Shown: positions 43,294 through 53,472 of the stretch, in pieces
Layout: every line of letters begins with the position of its first letter
How positions within the stretch are numbered: the first letter of the stretch is position 1
Assembly (NCBI GenBank): GCA_021324675.1
Contig: JAJPIR010000283.1
Span: 1-64,000, forward strand
Direction: 5' to 3'
Source of the DNA: Actinomycetota bacterium
GTDB taxonomy: Bacteria; Actinomycetota; Actinomycetes; Mycobacteriales; Pseudonocardiaceae
Length of the DNA stretch: 64,000 nt
Translations under genes and position numbers: made by a program
The notes under the pieces: model-generated
Told to the model about the DNA's origin: nothing
Database searches by the model: none
The model's input: the letters and a program-made list of their open reading frames with translations, nothing else

Positions 43294-44406
43294 CTATGCG
43301 TTGGTTTTATCGATGGTCGGCAGCGTGACATGCATGAGGGAAACGTTGTAACGATCGTATTGGCTCATCGTGAAATAAATATCGGACCCGCGTGAGTCCG
43401 GGTGTAAGAAACCGCCATACAGGGTCGGGTACTGCTGGGAAGTCGCCACTGATACGGGCTTGCTCCAAGGTCCGGTGGGCTGCCGAGCAAGCCGCACCAC
43501 GATCGCCTTCCGTCCCTCGTCGAAATACATCATTTCCCAACTGTGCAGCGTCTGGTCATAGCGCACCGACAGTTCACCAACCGGTCCGGTCATGATCGGG
43601 GCCGCGATCGCGCTGGCACCCCGCTGCCAGGCCGTCCCGGTCCAGTATTCATAGGCGGGTAGATCGAGCACTCGCTGCTCGGGCACCCGGGCGACACATG
43701 CCTGCCCGAAACGACCATTCGGGGTGCCGAAGGCGTAAACGAAGCCATCGCTCCGCGCGAAAGCGATCATCTGGAAGTTGTCGTTGAACGACGTGGTATT
43801 AGGCCGCCCTGCGCTGGGAACATCCACCCAGGTCTGGCCGTCGTCGTCGGAATAGGCCACGCCACCGTAGTTGGTCAACCACTGCCCCGAGGGGCCGAAG
43901 TGGCGCACCGACATGTAGGCCAGATAATTACGCCCTCCGACGTTGACGCCCCCGGTTGGGATCTTCGTGATCTCGTCATTGTCCTGCTTGAACGAAGCCA
44001 GCAATTCTTTGGCATGGCCCGGCCGGTCGGTGACGAAGTCGGTAAACGCCATGCCATCGGCGAGATTGTGGTCGCTGCTGCGGGCCAGCGTGTTGGAGCG
44101 CCAATCACTGCCCGTTGGGTCGTTGACCTCGCTGCCCGGGCCCGCCCACCCTGGTCCGAAGGTGTCCCCGAAGGCAGCCAAGATCTGGCCCCGCTGGTCA
44201 GCCCAGAGGATCCCCAGGTCGGTGCTTTTCACCTGGTATCGCGCCTCCGTCGCGTTCAGCGAGTCCGCGCCGGTGAGTACGGCTACTCGACGCGCCTGGC
44301 CTGGCTGAGCGGCATCGGCTGGCCCTGGTGCTGCCATGCCAACCGTGACTGCGCTTACCAGGGCACCGACCGCGGCTCGCGCACGAACCTGCTGACAGAT
44401 CATCAC
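43294..44406 (-). CDS. Secreted DUF4185 protein
   Basis: A 370-aa exported protein with a signal peptide (AAVGALVSAVTVGMAAPGPADAA). The body matches DUF4185, a five-bladed propeller-like fold: DLGILWADQRGQILAAFGDTFGPGW, NTLARSSDHNLADGMAFTDFV, GGRNYLAYMSVRHFG, GVAYSDDDGQTW and YDRYNVSLMHV near the end. Homologues include actinobacterial secreted proteins and are proposed glycan-active enzymes. Catalysis here is not established. Confidence 0.83.
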   Translation of the reverse strand: MMICQQVRARAAVGALVSAVTVGMAAPGPADAAQPGQARRVAVLTGADSLNATEARYQVKSTDLGILWADQRGQILAAFGDTFGPGWAGPGSEVNDPTGSDWRSNTLARSSDHNLADGMAFTDFVTDRPGHAKELLASFKQDNDEITKIPTGGVNVGGRNYLAYMSVRHFGPSGQWLTNYGGVAYSDDDGQTWVDVPSAGRPNTTSFNDNFQMIAFARSDGFVYAFGTPNGRFGQACVARVPEQRVLDLPAYEYWTGTAWQRGASAIAAPIMTGPVGELSVRYDQTLHSWEMMYFDEGRKAIVVRLARQPTGPWSKPVSVATSQQYPTLYGGFLHPDSRGSDIYFTMSQYDRYNVSLMHVTLPTIDKTNA

Positions 44407-44777
44407 TTCCCCCCCGCTGCCTCACCGTGCACGGAGGTGCACCGGTGCTGCGCGCCCGGCAGGACGGACCCCACCACCAGAGTCGAACGTCCAGTGCGTT
44501 GGCGGCACTTGGGGGCTAACGCCGGCCACGACCGGGGGTCACGGCGATCGGGCTGGTCTTTCGGGTGAACCCATCACCGTTGGCCCCAGACCACCAGCAG
44601 AGCACGTTGACCCCATCGCGCCAAGACGCCATTCGGCCCTCGGTGGGCATGATGCGAGCGCAGGGCGGCGCTGTGTCCTCGCGTCTACTGTGTGCCGCGG
44701 CGCGGGGTACGCAGCTAAGGCGTGCACCTACGAGTAGTACGCGCAATCATGTCTGGCGGAAAGTTCAACACCAACCC
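44407..44777. other. Intergenic region, no gene recognised
   Basis: About 370 bases between two minus-strand genes. Short frames lack conserved features and no terminator was clear. It presumably includes the DUF4185 promoter. Confidence 0.4.
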
Positions 44778-46121
44778 TTACGGCTTAGGCGGATCGTGTG
44801 CAACCGATTCGCTTCGAATTGGTTGCAGTGTATTGCCGAAATGAATGCCCCTGGCTTCCTTGCCGATTGCAGTCAGCACGATCACCGCAACCAATACCGG
44901 TATCACGGTCGATGCTAGGGCGAACGAATAGCCATGGTGTTCGGCGACCGCCTCCTGGATAGGCAAGTTCAGGGAGGCCAGCAGGTTGCCCAGCTGGTAG
45001 GTTACACCGGGGTAGAATCCGCGAATGGCATCTGGCGACATCTCGGTAAGATGGGCCGGGATCACGCCCCAAGCGCCCTGCACCATTACTTGCATCAAGA
45101 ATGCGCCGAGCGCCAGCGTCCCGGCACCGTGTCCGGCGAAAGCGAAGATGGGGATCAGTGGCAACCCGAGCGCCGCGCACAAGATAATCGTGTATCGGCG
45201 GCCGAGCCGTTCTGACAGGCTGCCGAATATGAGGCCACCGGTGATGGCCCCGATGTTGTAAATCACCGCGATCCACGTCGCTGTGGTCGCTGAGAGCGCG
45301 GCGCCGCCGTGGTCGGTGGCTTTGAGAAACTTGGGGTAGATGTCTTGCGTGCCGTGGCTCATCCAGTTGAAGGCCGTCATCAGCAGGACTAGATAGAAAA
45401 ACCGCGCAATTACTTTCCGGTCGAATAGAATGTCCTTGATCGAGGTCTGGGTGGCACGCATCTTCTCCCGGGAAGCTTCCCAGACTTCCGACTCCTTGAC
45501 TCGGGACCGCACCAGCAAGCTGATCAATGCTGGGATAATGGAAAGCACGAAGATCCATCGCCATTGCAGGTGCAGGGCCGAGTGGAACAGCAGATAGGCT
45601 AATGAAGCCAGCAGGTAGCCCAACGCGTAGCCCTCTTGCAGCAGACCGGAGAAAAATCCGCGCCGGGACGGGGGAATTTTCTCCATCGCCAGCGCGGCGC
45701 CCAGACCCCACTCGCCACCCATGCCGATCCCGTACAGAAACCGCAGAATGAGCAATACTGTAAGGTTGGGGGCAATTGCGCATAACGCGCCACAGGCCGA
45801 ATACAGCAGTACGTCTACGATCAGCGGAATGCGGCGACCCACCCGGTCGGCCCACAGTCCAAAGATTAACGCGCCGACCGGCCGCATCACCAGGGTTGCG
45901 GTGGTAACGAATGCCAACTCGACGGCGAACTGGCCCTCGGGAACACCGCCGCGAAATGTACTGTCCTTCGCGATGTCACCCAGGACGACCACGACTAGGA
46001 AGTAGTCAAAGGCGTCCATGGTCCAGCCGAGCAGTGCCGCAATAAACGAGTTACGCTGATCTGAGGTCAGTGGCACGCGGGTCGGCCGAGTTCGCGAAGC
46101 GGGTAGCGACAGCGGCATCAA
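44778..46121 (-). CDS. MFS transporter (SHS / carboxylate-type)
   Basis: A 447-aa major facilitator protein. [21 protein letters not shown] in helix 1 carries the D-x-F-D-x-F motif of the sialate/lactate:proton symporter branch. [61 protein letters not shown] and [13 protein letters not shown] are MFS signatures of both halves. It likely imports an organic acid or sugar acid with protons; the exact substrate is open. Confidence 0.88.
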   Translation of the reverse strand: MMPLSLPASRTRPTRVPLTSDQRNSFIAALLGWTMDAFDYFLVVVVLGDIAKDSTFRGGVPEGQFAVELAFVTTATLVMRPVGALIFGLWADRVGRRIPLIVDVLLYSACGALCAIAPNLTVLLILRFLYGIGMGGEWGLGAALAMEKIPPSRRGFFSGLLQEGYALGYLLASLAYLLFHSALHLQWRWIFVLSIIPALISLLVRSRVKESEVWEASREKMRATQTSIKDILFDRKVIARFFYLVLLMTAFNWMSHGTQDIYPKFLKATDHGGAALSATTATWIAVIYNIGAITGGLIFGSLSERLGRRYTIILCAALGLPLIPIFAFAGHGAGTLALGAFLMQVMVQGAWGVIPAHLTEMSPDAIRGFYPGVTYQLGNLLASLNLPIQEAVAEHHGYSFALASTVIPVLVAVIVLTAIGKEARGIHFGNTLQPIRSESVAHDPPKP

Positions 46122-46508
46122 GTGGTCCTTTTGTCGACATGGCTCTGTGCTGCGTCACAGCATGCGTGATTGCCTGCCCACGGGTCACCCTTTTGTTCCT
46201 TGCGGTCAGCGTGGACATTTCGATCGCGGCGCCACTGGCGTGCGACGATGAGCCGCGAGGCAACGCCCGGATCGTGCTGGGGTAAGGGCCATACGGCTGG
46301 CCACGCCGGGCACGATCCTGCTCTGGCATCGTTGCCTGGTCGGCAAGGAATGGACGTATCGCACTACTCGCACTACGTCGGGCACCTGCGCGTCGAGAGT
46401 GCTGTGGCGCCGATCGCGCGCATCGAGACAGCGCGAGAAAGCCACCGCTTGACCATCTTGGCCGGTCGCGCACGTGTCTGGCTGGGTGGCCAGTCGTTGG
46501 TTGCTGGC
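46122..46508. other. Region before the lytic transglycosylase gene
   Basis: Divergent spacer of the MFS and transglycosylase genes. An in-frame ATG at 46350, immediately after AAGGA, would add 53 residues to the transglycosylase (VSHYSHYVGHLRVESAV and so on), but these show no family similarity. Nothing else was recognised. Confidence 0.35.
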
Positions 46509-47432
46509 ATGAGCAGCGACAGGTCGGCTGCTGCGTCCCGCGGGCAACCCAGGACCGGAGCGTGGTGGCGGGTACGCCGGGTTTGGCACTACGGGTTGTG
46601 CGCCATGGTCTCCAGCGGCGCGCTGGCCTCCGCGAGTCTGATGGCGGCGGTGTTGACCACGATGGCCGCCCTGTCGCCCGAACGGGGACTGGCTGCGTCG
46701 GCCCCCATGGTGATGTCCGCACCTCCTGCACTGCCCGATGTTCCCGCGCCCGCTGCCGCGCCAGCCGGTTTACCACCTGCCGCACCGATCGCTGGGCCCG
46801 CCCGGACTGTCACGGTCCCCGTCCAGATTCCCCCGTCGGCCACGTCTGCGGGTGGGCCGCAGATGGCTTACGCGGCCTGGGCTAGCCGGCTTTCCTGGGT
46901 TACCGGGATCCCCACGCGAGCGTTAGAGGCCTATGCCTACGCGCATGCGGTGATGGCGGCCAGCCACCCCACCTGCCAGCTCAGTTGGGCAACCCTGGCT
47001 GGCATTGCCGCTGTGGAGTCCCAGCACGGCACCATCGGAGGCCGCACCCTGCTGGCTGATGGCCGACCCTCCGCGCCGATCATCGGTATCCCCCTCAATG
47101 GCGCCAACGGCACCCGCAGGATCGCGGCCACCGATGGGGGCCGGTTGACCGGCGACAAGATCTGGGAGCGCGCCGTAGGGCCCTTCCAGTTCATCCCGTC
47201 AGCGTGGGCCATCTGGCGCACCGACGCCCATGGCGACGGGATGACCGACCCGCAGAACATCGACAACGCCGCGTTGGCCGCAGCGAGGTATTTGTGCGCC
47301 GACAACCGCAACCTGGCCTCTGGCGAGGACTGGCTGCGGGCGATTTTGTCCTACAACAATTCCTTGGACTACGCCAGGACTGTCTACTACTACGCTCAGG
47401 CCTATTCCCGCCGTGCCCAGGCCATCAGTTGA
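46509..47432 (+). CDS. Membrane-anchored lytic transglycosylase (MltB/SLT-like)
   Basis: A 307-aa peptidoglycan-cleaving enzyme. One N-terminal helix (YGLCAMVSSGALASASLMAAVLTTMAAL), a Pro/Ala linker and a lysozyme-like domain from about residue 120. The catalytic Glu is in LAGIAAVESQHGTIGG; WERAVGPFQFIPSAWAIW, DAHGDGMTDPQNIDNAALAAARYLC and AILSYNNSLDYARTVYYYAQAY are the typical following blocks. It would cut glycan strands during cell-wall growth. ATG 46509 is chosen because the helix follows; 46350 is the alternative. Confidence 0.85.
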   Translation: MSSDRSAAASRGQPRTGAWWRVRRVWHYGLCAMVSSGALASASLMAAVLTTMAALSPERGLAASAPMVMSAPPALPDVPAPAAAPAGLPPAAPIAGPARTVTVPVQIPPSATSAGGPQMAYAAWASRLSWVTGIPTRALEAYAYAHAVMAASHPTCQLSWATLAGIAAVESQHGTIGGRTLLADGRPSAPIIGIPLNGANGTRRIAATDGGRLTGDKIWERAVGPFQFIPSAWAIWRTDAHGDGMTDPQNIDNAALAAARYLCADNRNLASGEDWLRAILSYNNSLDYARTVYYYAQAYSRRAQAIS

Positions 47433-47736
47433 CCATAGGGGTAACAATAGCTGCGGATTGACGTGTCGACCCCGTTGATATCGAAATATACTTACGTATA
47501 GCATTCGTGGTATACGGCCACATATTGCCATACGGATCCCGTGCTGCTCGGTGTCCGACATGCTGATGTACGGGCCAACGGCCCTGCTGCCCGACGTGAA
47601 GTCCAGTAACGTCGGTGCCATCGCCACCATTGAACTGCTGGATCGCCACGTCAGGCCGCTACCCCGCAACACCGGAGACCATGCTGGTTGGGTCTGGGGG
47701 GCATCAAGCCGTTGGCGGCCGTGAGCGAGGGAGCTG
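47433..47736. other. AT-rich intergenic region
   Basis: About 300 bases, with 47460-47530 clearly AT-rich (TATCGAAATATACTTACG). It should hold the promoter of the BASS transporter. No gene was recognised. Confidence 0.4.
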
Positions 47737-48774
47737 ATGCCTGACGTGCGGATCCGGGCGCGGTGGCGTATCGATCCGTACATCGCGACGCTCCTGGCCA
47801 CCGCCGCGGTCGCTTCGCTGCTGCCGGCGCGGGGTGTGGTGGCCACCGGATTCCACTACCTCACGACCACCGCCATCGGTTTCCTATTCTTTCTGTACGG
47901 GGCACGGCTGTCGACCATGCAGGCGATCGAGGGGCTCAAGCACTGGCAGCTGCACGCGGCCGTCATTGCCAGCACGTTCCTGCTCTTCCCGCTGCTTGGC
48001 TTGGTGGCGAAGGTGTTAGTGCCCGGTGTCCTTACCCCGGAGCTTTACCGGGGCTTGATGTATTTGTGCTGCCTACCCTCAACAGTGCAGTCCTCTATTG
48101 CATTCACCTCGATCGCCCGGGGCAACGTGGCTGCGGCGGTCTACAGCGCGTCACTGTCCAACCTGATCGGGATCGCCCTCACCCCGCTGCTGGCGGGCCT
48201 GCTGCTGCTCAGCGACCGTAGTGGAGGCGGGGTCTCGCTGAACTCGATGCGAGGGATCATGTTGCAGCTGCTGGTGCCGTTTGTGGCCGGGCACATGCTG
48301 CGGCGGTGGATCGGCGGTTTCGTCGCCAAGTACCGGCACGCGCTCGGCTACGTCGACCGGGGTTCCATTCTGCTGGTGGTCTACGCGGCCTTCAGCGGGG
48401 GTGTGGTCGCCGGCATCTGGGCACGCTCGAGCCCGGTGTCACTGGTGGTGATGCTGGTGGTCAACATCGTGTTGCTGGCGATCGTGATGGTGACCACCAC
48501 GGTCGCCGCCCGCTCGCTGGGCTTTTGCCGCGCGGACGAAATCGCGATCGTGTTCTGCGGATCAAAAAAGAGCCTAGCCAGTGGCGTTCCGATGGCCATG
48601 GTGCTGTTCCCAGCGTCAACGGTGGGCCTGACCGTGTTGCCGTTGATGTTGTTCCACCAGATCCAACTGATGGTGTGTGCATGGCGAGCACGCCGCTACG
48701 CCACCAGGCATGTGGTGTCCCAGGGAGCGGAAGCCACCATCCGATGTCCGCCTTCACGCCCGGCAGCTGGCTAG
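47737..48774 (+). CDS. Bile acid:sodium symporter-like transporter (YfeH type)
   Basis: A 345-aa membrane protein with about ten helices of the BASS superfamily. The two crossing helices are marked by CCLPSTVQSSIAFTSIARGN followed by AAAVYSASLSNLIGIALTPLLAGL, and by IVFCGSKKSLASGVPMA. This is the SBF-like/YfeH subgroup, whose substrates are poorly known organic anions. Start is ATG 47737 after GAGGGAG. Confidence 0.88.
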   Translation: MPDVRIRARWRIDPYIATLLATAAVASLLPARGVVATGFHYLTTTAIGFLFFLYGARLSTMQAIEGLKHWQLHAAVIASTFLLFPLLGLVAKVLVPGVLTPELYRGLMYLCCLPSTVQSSIAFTSIARGNVAAAVYSASLSNLIGIALTPLLAGLLLLSDRSGGGVSLNSMRGIMLQLLVPFVAGHMLRRWIGGFVAKYRHALGYVDRGSILLVVYAAFSGGVVAGIWARSSPVSLVVMLVVNIVLLAIVMVTTTVAARSLGFCRADEIAIVFCGSKKSLASGVPMAMVLFPASTVGLTVLPLMLFHQIQLMVCAWRARRYATRHVVSQGAEATIRCPPSRPAAG

Positions 48775-48878
48775 TTCTGAGGGCTCGTGCCTGTGACTGG
48801 CCGCCCCAGCCTTGCTTCACCGGCCTTATCCGGTCGTCGTGACCTGATCAGCGCCCGCCGGCCAACTCATCGCAGCAG

Positions 48879-49157
48879 CTACCGCGCAGACTGAAGCCTT
48901 TTCCGCAAGGTCTCCTTGTACTCAGGAAAATACCTAGAAATCGCATCTAAGGAAAATTCAGGCATGATCGACGATGCTGGCTCTCGTTCCAGAAGGAAAA
49001 TAAATGACTGCTGCACCACTCGAGCAAGGTCATCTTCGGAAAGCTTGAACTCGCGAATGAGCTCTTCTGGCACTGTGACGCTGTAGTGTCTGGTCTCGCC
49101 TTCATTGAGTTGAACGCGGAACCTGCGCAAGCCCGCAGGAGTGATGACGATATCTCT
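48879..49157 (-). CDS. Small conserved hypothetical protein
   Basis: About 92 aa (102 aa if ATG 49187 is used). RDIVITPAGLRRFRVQLNEGETRHYSVTVPEELIREFKLSEDDLARVVQQSFIFLLEREPAS reads as a beta-rich start followed by helices, with no membrane segment. ITP and YSVTVPEELI suggest a structured soluble domain. No family name was recognised. Base composition is lower in GC than the neighbours, a possible sign of transfer. It lies just downstream of the STAND/SARP gene and its terminator. Confidence 0.65.
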   Translation of the reverse strand, partial: RDIVITPAGLRRFRVQLNEGETRHYSVTVPEELIREFKLSEDDLARVVQQSFIFLLEREPASSIMPEFSLDAISRYFPEYKETLRKRLQSAR

Positions 49158-49270
49158 CATGGACTGTTCAATCCCTTGCGGTCCCATGAAATCGAGGGGT
49201 TGGTATGGCTACCGTAGCTGGCAATCGATGGAAGTCAAAATGTCGTCGCCTGCATGATGGCAGAATATCC

Positions 49271-49298
49271 GCCTGTATAGAGTTCCCTCTAGACAGGC
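49271..49298 (-). terminator. Hairpin terminator after the STAND/SARP gene
   Basis: GCCTGT a TAGAG ttcc CTCTA g ACAGGC: a 6-bp stem, one mismatch, a 5-bp stem and a 4-base loop, seven bases after the regulator stop on the minus strand. Confidence 0.7.
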
Positions 49299-49304
49299 AT
49301 ATAC

Positions 49305-52300
49305 TTACCGAGCGTCCGGTGGGGACGGATGCGTTGGCCTGGTGGGGCCCTCCTGGGCCCGGGGCTGAGCTGCGGACGTCTGGGCGTGCATTGCCTGGTA
49401 CCTGTTCTGTCCGCGCGGTGCTACGCGCGGCGGTGGGCTCGGTTCGACATCGATCTCTTTCATTCGGCGGACATAGTTTTTGTAGTGAGCTCGTGCTTGG
49501 CCGAGGCGTCCCGCGTCGAAGAGCATCCTGACCAGGCTGAGGTGCGCTTCCTCGTCATAGCGGTCCTGCCTGAGCAGTTGCAGCATGTATTGCACTGCCG
49601 CGTCGATGTCACCAGCGTCGCGTAATCGTCCCGCCAATGCACGCAGCACGGCAATGTGAGTAGCCCGGACTTCTTCGGCCAGGTCGATGGCCCACTCCTG
49701 GTAAGGATCGTCCTCGAGGAAGTCCCCGGTATGAACGGCCACAGCTGCGACGAGTCGGACAGTGGCATCCGGTGCTGCTGATCGATGAGCTTTGAGGGCG
49801 CTGTTGGCTTGCGAGAGGAAATCCTCAACATCAACACGGACCTGAGCGGGGTTCAACGTGATTGCGCCATCGATGGTTATCAGGGGTTCCTCGTCCCCCG
49901 GCTCGGTTTGCATCAACTCGCGGATTGTAGACAGCAATACAGACAACCGGTTGCTGGATACGGCTGGTTGTGCCTCCGGCCATAACAATTCCATTAATTG
50001 ATCGCGGAGTGTCGGGCGGCGCCGCGCAATCAGGATTTTTAAGAGCTCGCGAGCTTTTTTTGCTTTCGATGCAATGGGAACCGGTGCTCCGTTGCGGGTT
50101 ATCCGGAATAGCCCGAGGGTCTGAATGAACACCGGAGGCGAGGAACGGACCAGCACACCGAGTGGCCCAGCAGCCTGCCGGGATGCGACGTCGACGCCGT
50201 GGTCCCGAAGTATCCGGTCGGCTAGATGGTCGTCGAGGCGAGGAATGGGCGCATCGAGGCGCGCAGCCACGATTCTGGTTGCCGCTTCCTCCAGGCGACA
50301 ACCCGTTTCCTGCCATATGTCAATGGCCTCCTGCAACGAGGTGGCATGCGCCGGATCGCGCGAGGCCAGGACGCGGAGAGTGATCACCTCGGCTAGTCCG
50401 GGGTTGTCCCGTCGTTGCCGCGCGGCCACAGCAGCCCGGTTAGCATCCGCCACCGCATCATGCCGGTCACCGCTGATGAGCTCGACCCAGCCACGGGCGA
50501 GAAGTGTCGGGACCTTGCGAAGTCCCTCCTCTACGGCTACAGCCCGATCCGCAAGCTGATGAGCAAGCTCGGGATCATCGGCCACCGCGACGCGAGCAAG
50601 CCCGATCAGTGCAGACGTGAGACCGAACACTTCGTGATACGGCTCAGCGAGCGTCAAGGCTTCCTCGTAAGCCGTTCGTGCGCGCATCAGCTGCCCGCGA
50701 GTCCGATGCAAGTCCCCGACAGCATTCAGGGGCCAAGCCAAAAACCGTGAACCAATGTGCTGGAAAAGGTCGATCGCAGTAGTGAAGTCGTCCCCCGCCT
50801 CCTCCAGCATCCCCAAACGAGCGAGCGCACGGCCGCGGGTGGTGAGTGCGTGCGCGATGAAGAACGGGTTCTTGCAGCGCTCGGCAATGCTCAACGCGAC
50901 CTCAGAATCTGCCAACGCTTCTTGCGGCGCACCTGCTTCGAATTGGTGAAACGCTCGGAAAATCCGTATCCATGCCAATTGGAGCAGATCGTCGGTCGCC
51001 GTGGCGCTGCGCATGGCGTTGGTGCATTGGGCATCGGCTTGCCGCCAGTCGCCTTCCGCAGCAGCCAGCATCGCAAACAGCGACTGGACTCCGGCCCACG
51101 CGCCTGGATCATCGCACCGCCGTGCTGCTGCCCGGGCTCTGGTTGCCATCCTCCGCAGGTTCGTCAGGTCACCGACCATCCGGTAGGCGGTCGCAGCGAG
51201 GACCAGCATCCGCGTTTCATCAGCCGTGTCCTCCCGATCCAGCCGCGCGCGTCGTAATAACGCCTGGATTTCGGGAAACTCCCCCTGCGTGAAGGCAATC
51301 AGCCCGGCGCGCCAGGCCAGCCCAGCGTCCAGCTCATCACGGTCCAAGCCAGCACGGCGGAAGTGCTGCAGCGCCTCTGCCCAATGGCCGCGAACCTGGT
51401 GCGCATGGCCAAGAGTGCGGCAGATCCGTGGATCGTCGAGGTACTCGGCCGGCAGCTCGGCGGCCTCAAGAACAGCCTCGATGTGCCCGCTCGCCACCAT
51501 CGCATCACCACGCTCCCTGAGCAGGGCGGCGCATCGAACATGATCACCGGCGGCGAGCAGATGCCGCAGTGCGGCAGCCGGAGCGTCACGCTCGAGACAC
51601 TCCTGGGCCGCCGCCAAGTGTAACGCCTTGCGTTCACCGGACGTGGGCGTCACTTCTTGGTCAAAGAAGTCCTGCAACGGACGTACCAGCACCCAGCCTG
51701 AACCGCCCTCGATGCGCCGCACGAGTCCTTGCCGGGCCAGCTCAGCGAGCAAGACCGTTGAGTCACTCGCTGTCCACATCGTCTCGGTCGTGTATCTCGC
51801 CTGCTTGGCGATCGCTAACCTACGCAGCTGCTGCTGCACGCACTCGGGAGCCGCTCCGATGACCTCCTCGGCCAGGTAACTATGAAAGCGTTCTCCCGGC
51901 CGGCATAGCGCACTCACGGTGCCCAAGCGCTGGTCCGTCCCGACTACCCGGAGCATCTCCACGGCACATTGCACCGCTGCGGGCCAGCCGGCGGTCTGCT
52001 CCCACACTCGTCCGGCCAAGCCCGGAGGGTCGTCGCCCACGGTCTTACGCAGCAGGGCGTCAACCTCGGCCACGGTAAAGGCAAGGTCGGGCGCGTAAAT
52101 CTCCATCACGAGGCCTCGGCCGCGCAACCGCTGCAACGAGAAAGGCAAGTCTTGCCGCGAAATCAGCACGAGATGCAGCCAATCCGGTAAGCGCTGGCAC
52201 AGACCTTCCACGACAGCCACCGGATCGCTATCCGGTTGCAACCAATGCAGATCATCGAGGACCAAGGTGAGGTCTTCGCTTGCCGCACCGTGCAACCAGG

Positions 52301-52631
52301 CGCACAGTGCTGCCACCGAGGGTGCTGGCTGGTAAGGGTTTGCCGCCACCGCGGCCTGACCTGGCGTGGCCGGCGAGACGGAGGCTTGTACTGCTTCCAC
52401 CAGTCTGGCAAGCAGGCAATCTGCGTTGCCTTCGTGGTCTTCATGTCGCAACCACGCAGTACGACGACCGCGCGACCACGTCGCTACCGCGGTGGTCTTC
52501 CCATAGCCGGCGGCACCAATAACCACGCAGATCCGGCGCTTGACAGCACGGTTTATCAGTTCGTCAACCAAAGGACGCTCGACGCGTTCATCATCTGGGT
52601 CGGGCGGCTTTGGCGCAGCAAGCGCCACCAC
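49305..52631 (-). CDS. Large STAND ATPase regulator with C-terminal SARP (wHTH + BTAD) domain
   Basis: A 1108-aa regulator. The N-terminal MalT-like ATPase has Walker A VVIGAAGYGKTTAV (about residues 36-49) and Walker B DLTLVLDDLHWL. A long helical TPR-like middle (about 340-800) follows. The C-terminus holds an OmpR-type winged helix (VFIQTLGLFRITRNGAPVPI to LLWPEAQP) and a BTAD domain (DVEDFLSQANSAL to QARAHYKNYV). This is the opposite order to AfsR, where the SARP part comes first. Such proteins activate secondary-metabolism operons. It starts at GTG 52631, about 840 bp beyond the lasso exporter gene on the same strand, and is a candidate regulator of that cluster. Confidence 0.86.
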   Translation of the reverse strand: MVALAAPKPPDPDDERVERPLVDELINRAVKRRICVVIGAAGYGKTTAVATWSRGRRTAWLRHEDHEGNADCLLARLVEAVQASVSPATPGQAAVAANPYQPAPSVAALCAWLHGAASEDLTLVLDDLHWLQPDSDPVAVVEGLCQRLPDWLHLVLISRQDLPFSLQRLRGRGLVMEIYAPDLAFTVAEVDALLRKTVGDDPPGLAGRVWEQTAGWPAAVQCAVEMLRVVGTDQRLGTVSALCRPGERFHSYLAEEVIGAAPECVQQQLRRLAIAKQARYTTETMWTASDSTVLLAELARQGLVRRIEGGSGWVLVRPLQDFFDQEVTPTSGERKALHLAAAQECLERDAPAAALRHLLAAGDHVRCAALLRERGDAMVASGHIEAVLEAAELPAEYLDDPRICRTLGHAHQVRGHWAEALQHFRRAGLDRDELDAGLAWRAGLIAFTQGEFPEIQALLRRARLDREDTADETRMLVLAATAYRMVGDLTNLRRMATRARAAARRCDDPGAWAGVQSLFAMLAAAEGDWRQADAQCTNAMRSATATDDLLQLAWIRIFRAFHQFEAGAPQEALADSEVALSIAERCKNPFFIAHALTTRGRALARLGMLEEAGDDFTTAIDLFQHIGSRFLAWPLNAVGDLHRTRGQLMRARTAYEEALTLAEPYHEVFGLTSALIGLARVAVADDPELAHQLADRAVAVEEGLRKVPTLLARGWVELISGDRHDAVADANRAAVAARQRRDNPGLAEVITLRVLASRDPAHATSLQEAIDIWQETGCRLEEAATRIVAARLDAPIPRLDDHLADRILRDHGVDVASRQAAGPLGVLVRSSPPVFIQTLGLFRITRNGAPVPIASKAKKARELLKILIARRRPTLRDQLMELLWPEAQPAVSSNRLSVLLSTIRELMQTEPGDEEPLITIDGAITLNPAQVRVDVEDFLSQANSALKAHRSAAPDATVRLVAAVAVHTGDFLEDDPYQEWAIDLAEEVRATHIAVLRALAGRLRDAGDIDAAVQYMLQLLRQDRYDEEAHLSLVRMLFDAGRLGQARAHYKNYVRRMKEIDVEPSPPPRVAPRGQNRYQAMHAQTSAAQPRAQEGPTRPTHPSPPDAR

Positions 52632-53472
52632 CGCTATCGACCCCCGTTGGTCTCGTGTTCCTTGGGCGCACCCTGGTCAAGCCTGGCCTCGCAACTGAAC
52701 TCTCGTGCGCCCCCCGGGGAGTTCGTTCCCAGGCGTAGCTCGATCACTGCCCCGTACAGGTGCGTCGGCGATCACCTCGTTGTCCTGGGATGGTGATCAG
52801 CGCGATAGTGCCTGCTGGATCCGTCGGGGGTGGAGGCTGGTCAGCCATGGCATCTCCCTACTCACAGATGGCTCTCCCGCCTGGTGTCGCTCGGAATGCT
52901 TGTGGGACCCCGTCGCGCCACCTAGCACGCTGATCAAGCGCTCTGCTAGAGCCACCTTCGTAGTTGTTTGAGAAGGTCCTGCCTGCGTCTGGCCAGCCTT
53001 CTCTGAGGCACATGCTTGGTCGTCACCTATAAAGACCATATTCTATCTACCACATTTGAGGCATGCGCCGTACATCTGACGGTGTAGAAATTCCAGAAAA
53101 TGTATAAAGTGGGGGGAAGGCCGCTTGCGGGTGACTATAGGTGCCACTATATGTCAGTATCCAGTGACGGTAGGCAAAATCGCTGCCATCGACGCGCCGC
53201 CGCTTAGCGGTGTCGCCGGTTCAGCGTATCTGTTGAGGAGTCAGTCAACGACAGTGGCATTCTCGACGTGCATCGCTGGCCAGCCACCACGGGCACAGCT
53301 GATATTTCTGCGATCCGGAGCAACAGGAGTCAGGCGTGCTCCAAATCTCGCACGCTTTTCCCTGGGTTGTCACCTTTGCCTTGTGGCGTGCCCAGGCAGC
53401 GAGACGGAGAGTCCCCCCGTGCAGCGCATTGCTCGGTCGTGCTCGTCTCGACGCAGTGGACGGTGCGGGAAG
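52632..53472. other. Long spacer between regulator and lasso exporter gene
   Basis: About 840 bases, AT-rich at 53030-53120. An 80-codon minus-strand frame (52797-53039) has atypical codon use and no known features. A second lasso precursor was looked for and not found. The SARP promoter should be here. Confidence 0.45.

Noticed and set aside
52797-53039. 80-codon gene or second lasso precursor before the regulator
   Set aside because: No YxxPxL motif, no core-like end, and codon use unlike real genes here.
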